This document shows, piece after piece, positions 43,833 through 52,625 of a DNA stretch of 64,000 bases; the stretch's first letter is position 1; the number at the start of each line of letters is the position of its first letter. The stretch is from Candidatus Electronema sp. (GTDB lineage: Bacteria; Desulfobacterota; Desulfobulbia; Desulfobulbales; Desulfobulbaceae): assembly GCA_026645415.1 (NCBI GenBank), contig JAPEVH010000051.1:1-64000 (forward strand), written 5' to 3'. Under the pieces are notes generated by a model. The model worked only from the letters and a program-made list of their open reading frames with translations. It did no database searches and had not been told where the DNA came from. Position numbers and translations under genes: made by a program.

Positions 43833-43907
43833 GCCGCCTCCAAAGTCTGAAGCGTTGTACTGCGATAGAACAGGTGAAGATCTTGTCTTCACCAACAAGC
43901 TGCTTGC

Positions 43908-46900
43908 CTAGTGAATGGTCTGTGGTTGGGTCTGTTCCGCATTAACAATCCTTTTTCGTCGTTTGCGTTGATAGCTCTTAGCCCGCTCTTCCTGCCTATC
44001 GGCTTGATCATCAGCAGCTAATTTTACAAGCTCAGGAATATCAAGAATAAGCGAGATGCCGCCATCACCAAGAATAGTTGCACCACCAAAGCCGCTCTCT
44101 GTTCGTAAATAGTCGGCAAGTGGCTTAATAACTACCTCTTCTTGGCCAAGAAGCTCATCAACAACCAAACCCACCTCTTGTGTACCAGTACTGACTATAA
44201 CCACGAACATCTTGTCTTCACCTTCTTGGGGACGATCAATATTATAGATCTTGGCCAAGCGGAAGATAGGCATGGTTATATCTCGGATATGAATAACATC
44301 CACGCCTTCAATAACAGAAATTTCATGGCGGAAGATACGCAGGGTTTCTTCGACCGTAGTTAGCGGGATAGTGAATTTTTCCCGACCCACTCTGACCATC
44401 AGAGCTTGAATAATCGCCATGGTCAATGGAATTTTGATCCGCATCTTGGTGCCTTGGCCAGGCTTAGAACTGATCTCAATCATACCATTGAGACGTTCGA
44501 TATTCTTTTTGACCACATCCATGCCTACGCCGCGACCTGATGTCTCCGTAGTCTTTTCTGCCGTGCTAAAGCCAGGCTCCATGATGATTCGAAGAACCTC
44601 TAAATCAGACATCCGTTCCATCTCATCACTGGTGAACAACCCCTTTTCTACGGCCTTCATACGAATCCGCTGCGGATCAATTCCCTTGCCATCATCGCTA
44701 ATTTCAAGAACAATGTGATCGCTTTCGTGGTATGCTTCAAGGATGAGCGTGCCTTGAGCTGGTTTACCAACCCGCTTTCGCTCCTCAGTTGTTTCAATAC
44801 CGTGATCGACCGCATTGCGGATAATATGAATCAACGGATCTGACATAGATTCGATAACCATTTTATCCAACTCAGTTTCCTCACCTTGAGTGATCAGGCG
44901 AACATCTTTATCTGTACGATGGGTTAGATCACGTATTAAACGAGGATAGCGTTTAAAGAGCTGCTCTATAGGCAGCATCCTGATTTTCATCACGCCTTCC
45001 TGAAGTTCGTTCGATACACGACCAAGATGTATACCTGCTTCGCTGAGACGGAAGGCAAATTCGTGCAGCGGTTTTAGTTCACTTTTAGTGAGACGAGAAT
45101 CCTCTAAAAGTTGCTGCTGAAGACTACGCATCTCGTTGACTAGCTGCGCAAAATAGGCACGGCTAACGACTAGCTCTCCAACCTGATTCATTAAGTAATC
45201 AATCTTGTCAGCATCAACCCTAATGCTGCTGCGCGCGGTTGGCTTTCTGCTAACACCTGCGGTCTGCTTGTCTTCCGCTTCTTCTGAATCTTCTTCTTTG
45301 TCTAAGGTCTCCTGAACTGGCAGTTCAAGTTTCTTCAGGACAGCCTCTGGTACTACTTCTGCCTTTTTAGGTTTTGGCTCTGTTATAGGAGTTGAGGCGG
45401 CAGATTCTGTTTGCTGTTCTTCCTTGTCTGCGGCTTTAGGTGCTTGCTGTTCTTTTGTTTTAGCTTGTTTCTTATCAGCCAGTCCCAAAGGCGTTGCAAG
45501 AGGTTTAGCCTTTTTCTCTTCTTCCTTATGATGAGGTAAAAGAGGTACAGAGAGCAACGCGGCTGCCCCGCTCATGACTTCTTCTTCCTCATCAGCGACA
45601 GATGCAAGCGGAATCGGGGAAGGAAGCGTCAGTTTTTGCTCTTCTGACTTGTCCATGATCTGTTCGATTACGCTATCTACATGATCATCAGGCGACGCTG
45701 TCCCAGTTTGGGACATATTCTGCTCTAGGGCACTGCTAAGACGTGAGAACAATTCGTGATCATCGGCCTTTTCTTCTTTTGCTTCATCAGCGAGAGAAGA
45801 AGTTGGCTCCGCAGTCAGTTCAGACTGTTCCTCTGCTGCGGCTGTTTCGCTTGTTTTCTCTTCTGTCTCTGGCAGAGAGAGAAGAGTGGTGGCCAGAGGT
45901 TCATCAAGTTTCTTTGTATCAAGTTTTTCTGTTTCTGCTACCTGAGCCTCTTCCGGTTCCTGATGAGTGATGACTTGCGGATATACTTTGAGAATCTCTT
46001 GGGTGAAACGTTGTAGTGTTTTTGAGGCATCAGCAGCACCTTCCCCTAGATCCAGTCGAGCTATGTCTTCCTGCAAAGCCAGTCGCCAAGCACCACAGAA
46101 GGCGGACAGGCTTTGATACTCCATATAATTAGCAGAGGAAGCCAGTCGAGCTATTGCATCTTGGCATCCTTGCAATATTTCTTTCTTATCAGTGGCTGTA
46201 GCTAATTGATTAACCTGGCCCTCGATGAAATGAATGTCTGTTTGAAGTTTTTTCAAAAAGATAGAGGCAAGCTCCTGATCATGCTCTTCCCCATCCATTT
46301 CTACCTCTAAGTGAGGTAGCTTTCTTTCTTGAGAAGACCTAAAAGCAGGAGGAGAAGGCAGCGGCGCAACAAGTTCCTCCTCTACGGTTGAGGCTGGCGA
46401 TAGATCAACCTCTTCTCCTTCCTCATCTTCTGAGAAGATGCTTTGCAATGCTGCATCAAGATCAGTAGCAAGAGGTTCTACAGGTGCAGCAGGTTCTTCG
46501 TCCTCATCCTCGTCATCTGGCTGATCAAAGAAATGATCAAAATCTGACTCTGAGACAGTTTCTTCTTGTAAAAGAGTACCAGCCTCTGGCCGAGCATCAT
46601 CTTCCTTGTCGGAATAGCCTTCCATCGCTTGCGGGAAGGAACGGATGATTTCATCAATGTAATCTTGCATAAAAGCAAGATTAGGCATTTTACCTGAGGA
46701 AAGCTGCTCTATGGCCTTGCTGATCTCGCTCTGCCAATCTGAATAATGTTTCGCAAGTTTCTCATAGCCCATGTAATTGGCGGAGGACTTCAGGCTTTTG
46801 ATCGAATCACTACAACGATATAAAACATCCTGTTTATCTACAGACAGAGACAGCTCAACAGTCTGCGCATAGAGGAAGGGAATATTTTCCTTCAGTTGCT

Positions 46901-47414
46901 GGAGGAAAATATTGTACAGTTCCTCATCATGCTCCTCATTCATGCTTTCTTCTGCCAGTAAACCGGGCTTTACTTCTTCCATCTCTGGCTGGGCATCTTC
47001 ATCATGTTCTTCCGTCTCTTCAGGAGCATCGCCTTCGACAATTTGACGGATACGAATCAGTAAATCCTCAACCTCAGATTCTTCACTCTGATTACGTTCT
47101 AGCTCTTCAACAAGTTTAGTAATACGGTCTTTGCCTTCAATAAGTAAATCTGTGACAACTGGGGTTAAGGATTGCTCACCCTTGCGAATTAAATCAAGTA
47201 GATTCTCTAGCTTATGAGACAGTTCGGCGATCCGATCAATGCCAACAAACTGAGCGGCTCCTTTAATGGTATGGGCAGAACGAAAGATTTCATCCATAAT
47301 CTCTCGACTTTCTTGCCCTTTCTGTTGTTCAAGGCGAAGCAGACTGCCCTCCATCTCCTCCAGATGTTCCTGTGCCTCGATAATAAAATCTGGCAGCATT
47401 GACGTGTCTATCAT
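43908..47414 (-). CDS. cheA: CheA histidine kinase with one active and two decoy HPt domains
   Basis: 1168 aa from ATG 47414 (MIDTSMLPDFIIEAQ). Typical CheA is 600-750 aa. P1 HPt with phospho-acceptor H48 (RSAHTIKGAAQFVG). Two further HPt-like helical bundles (about 163-265 and 375-485) share the SSANYM core but have Lys206 and Ala422 in place of His. A long acidic/Pro-rich stretch follows (about 500-760). Then come P3 dimerisation (SSIRVDADKIDYLMNQVGELVV), ATPase with IIRNAVDHG and SGRGVGMDVV, and a P5 CheW-like domain. Autophosphorylates and feeds the CheY and CheB-like receivers. The decoys may tune receiver docking. Confidence 0.93.
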   Translation of the reverse strand: MIDTSMLPDFIIEAQEHLEEMEGSLLRLEQQKGQESREIMDEIFRSAHTIKGAAQFVGIDRIAELSHKLENLLDLIRKGEQSLTPVVTDLLIEGKDRITKLVEELERNQSEESEVEDLLIRIRQIVEGDAPEETEEHDEDAQPEMEEVKPGLLAEESMNEEHDEELYNIFLQQLKENIPFLYAQTVELSLSVDKQDVLYRCSDSIKSLKSSANYMGYEKLAKHYSDWQSEISKAIEQLSSGKMPNLAFMQDYIDEIIRSFPQAMEGYSDKEDDARPEAGTLLQEETVSESDFDHFFDQPDDEDEDEEPAAPVEPLATDLDAALQSIFSEDEEGEEVDLSPASTVEEELVAPLPSPPAFRSSQERKLPHLEVEMDGEEHDQELASIFLKKLQTDIHFIEGQVNQLATATDKKEILQGCQDAIARLASSANYMEYQSLSAFCGAWRLALQEDIARLDLGEGAADASKTLQRFTQEILKVYPQVITHQEPEEAQVAETEKLDTKKLDEPLATTLLSLPETEEKTSETAAAEEQSELTAEPTSSLADEAKEEKADDHELFSRLSSALEQNMSQTGTASPDDHVDSVIEQIMDKSEEQKLTLPSPIPLASVADEEEEVMSGAAALLSVPLLPHHKEEEKKAKPLATPLGLADKKQAKTKEQQAPKAADKEEQQTESAASTPITEPKPKKAEVVPEAVLKKLELPVQETLDKEEDSEEAEDKQTAGVSRKPTARSSIRVDADKIDYLMNQVGELVVSRAYFAQLVNEMRSLQQQLLEDSRLTKSELKPLHEFAFRLSEAGIHLGRVSNELQEGVMKIRMLPIEQLFKRYPRLIRDLTHRTDKDVRLITQGEETELDKMVIESMSDPLIHIIRNAVDHGIETTEERKRVGKPAQGTLILEAYHESDHIVLEISDDGKGIDPQRIRMKAVEKGLFTSDEMERMSDLEVLRIIMEPGFSTAEKTTETSGRGVGMDVVKKNIERLNGMIEISSKPGQGTKMRIKIPLTMAIIQALMVRVGREKFTIPLTTVEETLRIFRHEISVIEGVDVIHIRDITMPIFRLAKIYNIDRPQEGEDKMFVVIVSTGTQEVGLVVDELLGQEEVVIKPLADYLRTESGFGGATILGDGGISLILDIPELVKLAADDQADRQEERAKSYQRKRRKRIVNAEQTQPQTIH

Positions 47415-47495
47415 CTTGATCACCCTATCACAGTTTGACAATCCGAGTTGTTGCGGCCTCTCCGGCACGACAGCACCGGACGCTCCTCTTTTTGT

Positions 47496-48161
47496 TCAGT
47501 TCTGCTCATCGTTACCGCAGTCAGATTCAGCCAGCATCCGTTCATGCTCCAGCCGAATTTCGAAATAACTAAAAGATAAGACGATGGCTTTCAAATCTTC
47601 ATTGTTTTGCCGCATTTTTTCTAAATCGTCTCGGATAATAGATAATGAATCTGGCATATCCAATCGCTTTGTAGCCTGTTCCAGCAATTGGCGGCTCTGC
47701 TGGGTATGATTCCAAACAAAAAGCAGTACCTCCTGCATATTGACTGTCAGATCATTGATACTTTCCCCTAAACGGCCAATTTCGTCTTTTCGAGCAATCC
47801 GAGCAAGACTATCTAAATGCCCGTCTGTCATCCGACGAGTGGCCCTATGGATGCTAGATAATGGTTTAATCACATAATGTTGGAAAAAGAAAAAAACAAG
47901 AATCTGAATAGCAAGCAGAAAAGTAAGCAGCACCAACGTGGAACCACGTTCATACAGGACTCCGACCACTGCAAGTAGCGTCAGCACAAAGGTCATGGCA
48001 AAGAAAAACAAGGCCCTGCTTTTTAGGGTTAGGCCCTCTGCTGCCTGTAACAAGGTGGACATAGGCGACAAATCCGTGATGAGGTATTCTTCCTTCAGAT
48101 GCGCGGAGCCGCCGAGCCTGACAAGCTGTCCATAGTCCATAGGCGGCAGCCGCTCTTCCAT
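47496..48161 (-). CDS. HAMP-domain membrane protein without output domain
   Basis: 221 aa. Two adjacent membrane helices (about 48-66 and 72-92), HAMP (about 93-145: VIKPLSSIHRATRRMTDGHLDSLARI, DEIGRLGESINDL), and a C-terminal coiled coil. There is no classic periplasmic sensor between the helices. Located between cheY and cheA, overlapping neither. Same plan as the product at 38148-38696. Confidence 0.78.
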   Translation of the reverse strand: MEERLPPMDYGQLVRLGGSAHLKEEYLITDLSPMSTLLQAAEGLTLKSRALFFFAMTFVLTLLAVVGVLYERGSTLVLLTFLLAIQILVFFFFQHYVIKPLSSIHRATRRMTDGHLDSLARIARKDEIGRLGESINDLTVNMQEVLLFVWNHTQQSRQLLEQATKRLDMPDSLSIIRDDLEKMRQNNEDLKAIVLSFSYFEIRLEHERMLAESDCGNDEQN

Positions 48162-48167
48162 CTAGCC

Positions 48168-48533
48168 TTACTGCTTTTTTTCTTCCTCCTCAATCATCTC
48201 TAGGATTTCTTTGGCCTTGTGCTTACTGGCAAACCCAAGTGCTCCTAGTTTTTCAACCTCGGTACGATAGACATCCTCATCTAAATTGGAGAGAAAGATG
48301 ATGTGGGCATCTTTATCGTAGCGGAGAATTTCCTTAGCAGCAACTAGGCCATCCATGTCCCGCATGGTGATATCCATTGTCACGATATCTGGCTTCAACT
48401 CTTTGTAGAGCTGAATAGCCTCGATGCCGTTTTTTGCCTGTCCTACCACAATATGTCCTGGTGGCTGAAGCAGCTTTACTATCATCTTACGCATCATCGA
48501 GGAGTCATCGACAACCAGAACCCGTTTGCTCAT
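48168..48533 (-). CDS. CheY-like single-domain response regulator
   Basis: 121 aa, a lone receiver. Key residues: acidic pair in VLVVDDSSMM (D8, D9), phospho-acceptor in IVTMDITMRDMDG (about D52), and the conserved Lys in ASKHKAKE (about K102). Threonine or serine switch residue is in FLSNLDED. Downstream of cheW by 6 bp. Output could be motility machinery or the other receivers of the run. Confidence 0.93.
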   Translation of the reverse strand: MSKRVLVVDDSSMMRKMIVKLLQPPGHIVVGQAKNGIEAIQLYKELKPDIVTMDITMRDMDGLVAAKEILRYDKDAHIIFLSNLDEDVYRTEVEKLGALGFASKHKAKEILEMIEEEEKKQ

Positions 48534-48539
48534 CTTGAT

Positions 48540-49052
48540 CTATTCTCCACTGATTGAACTGAGCTGCCGTAATTCATCTGTCATTAAAATACGGTTAAAA
48601 TCAAGCAAGATAAGAAGATTGCTACCAATATCACAAACTCCTTTAATGTAGCGGTTAGCCAGACCAGCCATAACTACCTCTGGGGGTGGCTCAATAGTGC
48701 TTTCTACAATTTTCAAGACCTTAGTGACAGAGTCAACGATAAAGCCCGTGACCCGACCTTCAATATCAAGAATCAGAATCCAAGAGTCCTTGGGCACGGT
48801 TTCTTTTCGATAAAGGCCTAATCGCTTACGTAGCTCAATTACCGGAATAATGTTGCCGCGCAAGTTAATAACTCCTTCAATGAAGTCTGGAGAGTTGGGC
48901 ACTGAGGTGATCGGAGCCGAACGAATAATCTCCTGCACCATAAGTATATCCACTCCAAACTGTTCTTTGCCTATAGTGAAGCCAACCAGCTGCATGAGCT
49001 GCTCTTTTTCTTCCCGGTCAGCTATCCTGTCGGCTGAGAATCCTTCAGGCAT
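48540..49052 (-). CDS. cheW: CheW coupling protein
   Basis: 170 aa. VGFTIGKEQFGVDILMVQEIIR, ITSVPNSPDFIEGVINLRGNIIPVIELRKRLGL, and GVCDIGSNLLILLDF are the standard CheW signatures. It links the MCP to CheA. Lies 114 bp downstream of the MCP gene in one transcription direction. Confidence 0.95.
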   Translation of the reverse strand: MPEGFSADRIADREEKEQLMQLVGFTIGKEQFGVDILMVQEIIRSAPITSVPNSPDFIEGVINLRGNIIPVIELRKRLGLYRKETVPKDSWILILDIEGRVTGFIVDSVTKVLKIVESTIEPPPEVVMAGLANRYIKGVCDIGSNLLILLDFNRILMTDELRQLSSISGE

Positions 49053-49166
49053 GAAATAGTCTCCTTATTGCGCGGCACTCCGCAAGGTTTAACGGTTTAT
49101 CAAGTGAGAAATACATCACTCCGCGCCTGCCGAAGCAGACGCGGAGATACAACAGGCAAGCAAGGA

Positions 49167-52100
49167 TTACAGCTTGAACTGCTCAACCTGATCTCGCAGC
49201 CTTGCGGAAGCGTCTGTCAGATCATTGGTAATCGACACAACCACACCAGCTCCTTCCACGGTCTTCTGTGCACCTTCAAAGGACTGCTGGGCAATCCTAG
49301 TCGCGTTGGTAGAACGCTCCCGCTGGGCAGCAACCATCTCGGTCAGATTTTCTGTACGGCGCACAATCTCGCGCATCTCACCATCAATGGTTGACGAACC
49401 TGCGGTCGCTTCAGCAACCAGGGCACTAATGATCTGAGACTGCTGCACCATAGCTGAGAGCGCGCTCTCAGCAGCTTGACGACGGTCACCCTGCTCACCA
49501 GCCATTTTTGCGATCTGCTCGGCCAGTTTGTTCAGTTCCTGAACCAAGTTCTGAACACTTTGAATGTCTCGCTCCACAACCTGGGCAACAGTCGAAATCT
49601 CTTCAATCGACTTCATGTTGTTACGACCACTGGAGTCGATAAGAGCAAGCGCGCCTTGGAGCTGCTCAGAGTAACGAGTACCCTCCTCAACTTTGGCTGT
49701 AGAGTCTTTAATGAGCTGGGTAATTTCTTTAGCAGCTTCAGAGGAACGCTGGGCCAACTTACCAACCTCGTCCGCAACAACCGCGAAACCTTTACCATGC
49801 GCACCAGCACGGGCGGCCTCGATTGCGGCGTTCAGAGCCAGCAAGTTTGTTTGTTCCGCAATCTCGGTAATAACGCCGATGATTTCCGAAATCTGGCCGG
49901 AGGAGTCAGCAATAGCTCGCATACCAGCAACCGTGTTTTCAACCGCGACACGACCTTGATTGGCAGCTTTCAGTGATTCTTGACCTTGCTGTGTAGCGTT
50001 TTCAACCGCCTTACCCATGTTCCGTACAGCAGATGTGATCTCGTTCATGGAGGCCGTTACCTGCATAACCATCTTACCCTGTTCACCAGAGGTCGACACA
50101 ACCATCGCACCTGTTTGACCCATTGCGGCCACACGGTTGGTAGCAGTTTCAGCCTCTTCAGACTGTTTAATAACCGCGCTACTTACGGTGTTCATTGACT
50201 GGAGCAGCTCGGCAATGGTGCGCTGCGATCTCTGGGCTGATTCCTGCTGGGCGCGAGCACCCTCAGCAACCTGCTGGGCAGTAGAACCCATTGTTTGAAT
50301 CAGCTCACGAGTTTTTTCTGATTGCTTCACCTCGATCTCAGCACGATCACGGTTAGCAGAAGCGCGGCCTGCCACGTCTTGCGCGTTTCGCGCAACCCTC
50401 TGGGAAACCTGCTCAACCTCACGGAAGGATTGGTTCAACTCAACAAGCATCGCGTTAAACTCAGATGCCATCTGTCCAACCTCGTCACCCGATTTTACCG
50501 GCACGTTCAGAGTCAGATCCCGCTCCGCAGCAACCTGCCGAACAACTTCAGCGATGGAAACAATAGGTGCGGCAAACCATCCACCGATGAACCACGCCAC
50601 AAGGCCGATGATGCTAAGGAAGATAATACCCGCGATGATGGCTCGGTTTCTTGCGGAGGTTACTGCTTCAAGAGCCTCTTTGGAGTCGATTTTTGAAATT
50701 AGAATCCAGTCAAAGTCAACAGTACCTGCATGCTCTTTTTTCAGATCCAGCGGGGTAGCAGCACCAAGAATGAGGTCACCAACATAGTCAGGTGCTTCAC
50801 GGAATTGACCTTGTCCTGTCTTTGCTGTCTCGTCGATCAGTTCTGTTTTCAGAGCCTGCTCTTGAAAGAGCTTCAGACCTTTCCGAGAGTCAGAACGCGG
50901 TACCTTGTCTTCATAACCAACCATGAAGGTCTCACCGGTCTCACCCAGACCTGTCTTCTCATCCATGTAGGATTGAAGAACGGTGTTGGTAATACGTATC
51001 GCAATGAGAGCAACAACCCTATCTTGCTCCATAATCGGGGTACTAATAAAGGCAAGAGGCTTACTGGCCGGAGGATAATAGGCATAGTCAGCCATTATTG
51101 TCCGTTTGCTGTCCCTAACATTTTGGAGCAGCTTACTCAAGTTGGTGTCTTTGAACTGTGAATCCTTAAATAGATTACTATGGAGTTCTTTATCCTTTTT
51201 GACGCTATAGAAGCAGTAGCCTTCTGGGTCAACCAAATAAATGTCAAAGTAGTCATAGGATTTCTGGAATTTGGTTAACAGATCCTCGGTTTCACCTGCG
51301 GCTTTTGGTACCAGAATTTCTGTCAAGGCACCAGTGGTGACCAGACCCCAGTTAACGCCCGGCACGTTTAAAGGGCGGAAGGTCGTAACCTCAAACAAAC
51401 CGGTCGGACCAATCTGGAAAAAGTTACCTGACTTACCAGAGAGTGCCTGTTTGGAGTTCTCACCAGGCTTGGGATCGCCAATCTTACCTTCTTTAACAAC
51501 ACGGTCAGAGGCCAACCTTGGATTGTCTGGGCTACCAGAAACCATATAGGACTCAAAGGTACTTTGCAGACCTTCGCGCTCTTGGACGATATCATTGATC
51601 TCTTTTGAGGAGAGCTGGTTAACAACAATACCGATTACTTCACCATCAGCCACAACCGGGGTGCCGATGAAGAGTGCTTCCGCGTTACCAGAAGGCCCAT
51701 AAGGAGCATAATCCTCCAAGGCTGTTTCTTTCATTGCTCTAGGAAAAAGGCGACCAATAGCAGAATCTTTCAGGCTGCCGGTGACCACGTTCTGGCCTAA
51801 GTCTGACTCAGGCGTTACGGCATAGATAACATCGCCCTCTGCTGTAACCAACATGGCATCATAGTAGCCATACGCCTTTACGTAGGTGGCGAACATCTGC
51901 CCGTATTTTTCCTTGTGGCCGTTCCACATACTGCCACCGATTTTGCCGCCCTCTTCCTTAAAAGATAAGGTGAAGTCTTGCATAGCAGCGACTGTACCAA
52001 GGTTGGCGGCCAAGGCGGTGATGTCAGCGAAACGCTTGTGCATATACCGCTCAATCGCCTGTTTCTTGGTACCCGCAACACCTCTCAGTTTGTCCAGAGC

Positions 52101-52364
52101 GTCTGTGTGCAGACCAGCCATAATGTCTGACAGAATGTTCATGTCGCCGAAACGCTCACCGAGGTACCGCTGAATCTCTTTCTTTTTCAGCTCACGAACA
52201 GACTCAAGCTGATGCTGGGCGCGGTCAGTCAGCGCGGTAGAAGTTGACCAGTAGTCCATGAGCGCGTTAGCAAGGTAGGGTAACGTACCTACCAAGAGCA
52301 GCAGAGCCATGAGCTTCCACCGGAGGCCCCAACCCTGCTTATAGGTAACTTCATGCTTTTTCAT
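49167..52364 (-). CDS. Large methyl-accepting chemotaxis protein
   Basis: 1065 aa, about twice usual size. TM1 (about 16-34), a very large periplasmic sensor (about 35-600) with two Cache-like repeats ([22 protein letters not shown] and [23 protein letters not shown]), TM2 (about 605-625), HAMP, and a signalling domain with hairpin tip [23 protein letters not shown]. No C-terminal CheR-docking pentapeptide (ends VEQFKL). ATG 52364 overlaps the stop of a 37-codon leader (ATGA). It is the only MCP of the run and therefore defines its input. Confidence 0.94.
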   Translation of the reverse strand: MKKHEVTYKQGWGLRWKLMALLLLVGTLPYLANALMDYWSTSTALTDRAQHQLESVRELKKKEIQRYLGERFGDMNILSDIMAGLHTDALDKLRGVAGTKKQAIERYMHKRFADITALAANLGTVAAMQDFTLSFKEEGGKIGGSMWNGHKEKYGQMFATYVKAYGYYDAMLVTAEGDVIYAVTPESDLGQNVVTGSLKDSAIGRLFPRAMKETALEDYAPYGPSGNAEALFIGTPVVADGEVIGIVVNQLSSKEINDIVQEREGLQSTFESYMVSGSPDNPRLASDRVVKEGKIGDPKPGENSKQALSGKSGNFFQIGPTGLFEVTTFRPLNVPGVNWGLVTTGALTEILVPKAAGETEDLLTKFQKSYDYFDIYLVDPEGYCFYSVKKDKELHSNLFKDSQFKDTNLSKLLQNVRDSKRTIMADYAYYPPASKPLAFISTPIMEQDRVVALIAIRITNTVLQSYMDEKTGLGETGETFMVGYEDKVPRSDSRKGLKLFQEQALKTELIDETAKTGQGQFREAPDYVGDLILGAATPLDLKKEHAGTVDFDWILISKIDSKEALEAVTSARNRAIIAGIIFLSIIGLVAWFIGGWFAAPIVSIAEVVRQVAAERDLTLNVPVKSGDEVGQMASEFNAMLVELNQSFREVEQVSQRVARNAQDVAGRASANRDRAEIEVKQSEKTRELIQTMGSTAQQVAEGARAQQESAQRSQRTIAELLQSMNTVSSAVIKQSEEAETATNRVAAMGQTGAMVVSTSGEQGKMVMQVTASMNEITSAVRNMGKAVENATQQGQESLKAANQGRVAVENTVAGMRAIADSSGQISEIIGVITEIAEQTNLLALNAAIEAARAGAHGKGFAVVADEVGKLAQRSSEAAKEITQLIKDSTAKVEEGTRYSEQLQGALALIDSSGRNNMKSIEEISTVAQVVERDIQSVQNLVQELNKLAEQIAKMAGEQGDRRQAAESALSAMVQQSQIISALVAEATAGSSTIDGEMREIVRRTENLTEMVAAQRERSTNATRIAQQSFEGAQKTVEGAGVVVSITNDLTDASARLRDQVEQFKL

Positions 52365-52474
52365 CCCAGCATTTCCTCCTGTCTCTGTTCCATAAACGCA
52401 GACCGGCAGACCGGCCCACCCTCTGTCTGCTGCCTGCGCCTGCCGCAGGAAATTCCTTTTAGCCGCACGTTCAT
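52361..52474 (-). CDS. Candidate 37-aa leader ORF coupled to the MCP gene
   Basis: Starts ATG 52474 behind GGAGG (GCTGGAGGAAAAAC) and ends with TGA overlapping the MCP ATG (ATGA at 52364-52361). The peptide starts [18 protein letters not shown] and contains the AGGAGG ribosome site of the MCP in its coding sequence. Features favour translational coupling, but the peptide is short and unlike known proteins, so it may be only a spacer. Confidence 0.45.
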   Translation of the reverse strand: MNVRLKGISCGRRRQQTEGGPVCRSAFMEQRQEEMLG

Positions 52475-52625
52475 GTTTTTCCTCCAGCCTCCTGTTGAAA
52501 AAATTACGATGCTTCTCTATTTATATTGAGATATTCCATTTTCCGCAAGCATCACGTAAGCGGACAGGCATTTTCCTCACTGAGAAAGTGAGGACTGTCC
52601 CCTGCTATTGGATGAAACTTTACAA
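52475..52625. other. Short spacer between the CheB-like gene and the MCP leader
   Basis: No gene or clear promoter seen. It separates the stop of the REC-PATAN-CheB gene (52626) from the leader ORF. Confidence 0.5.
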
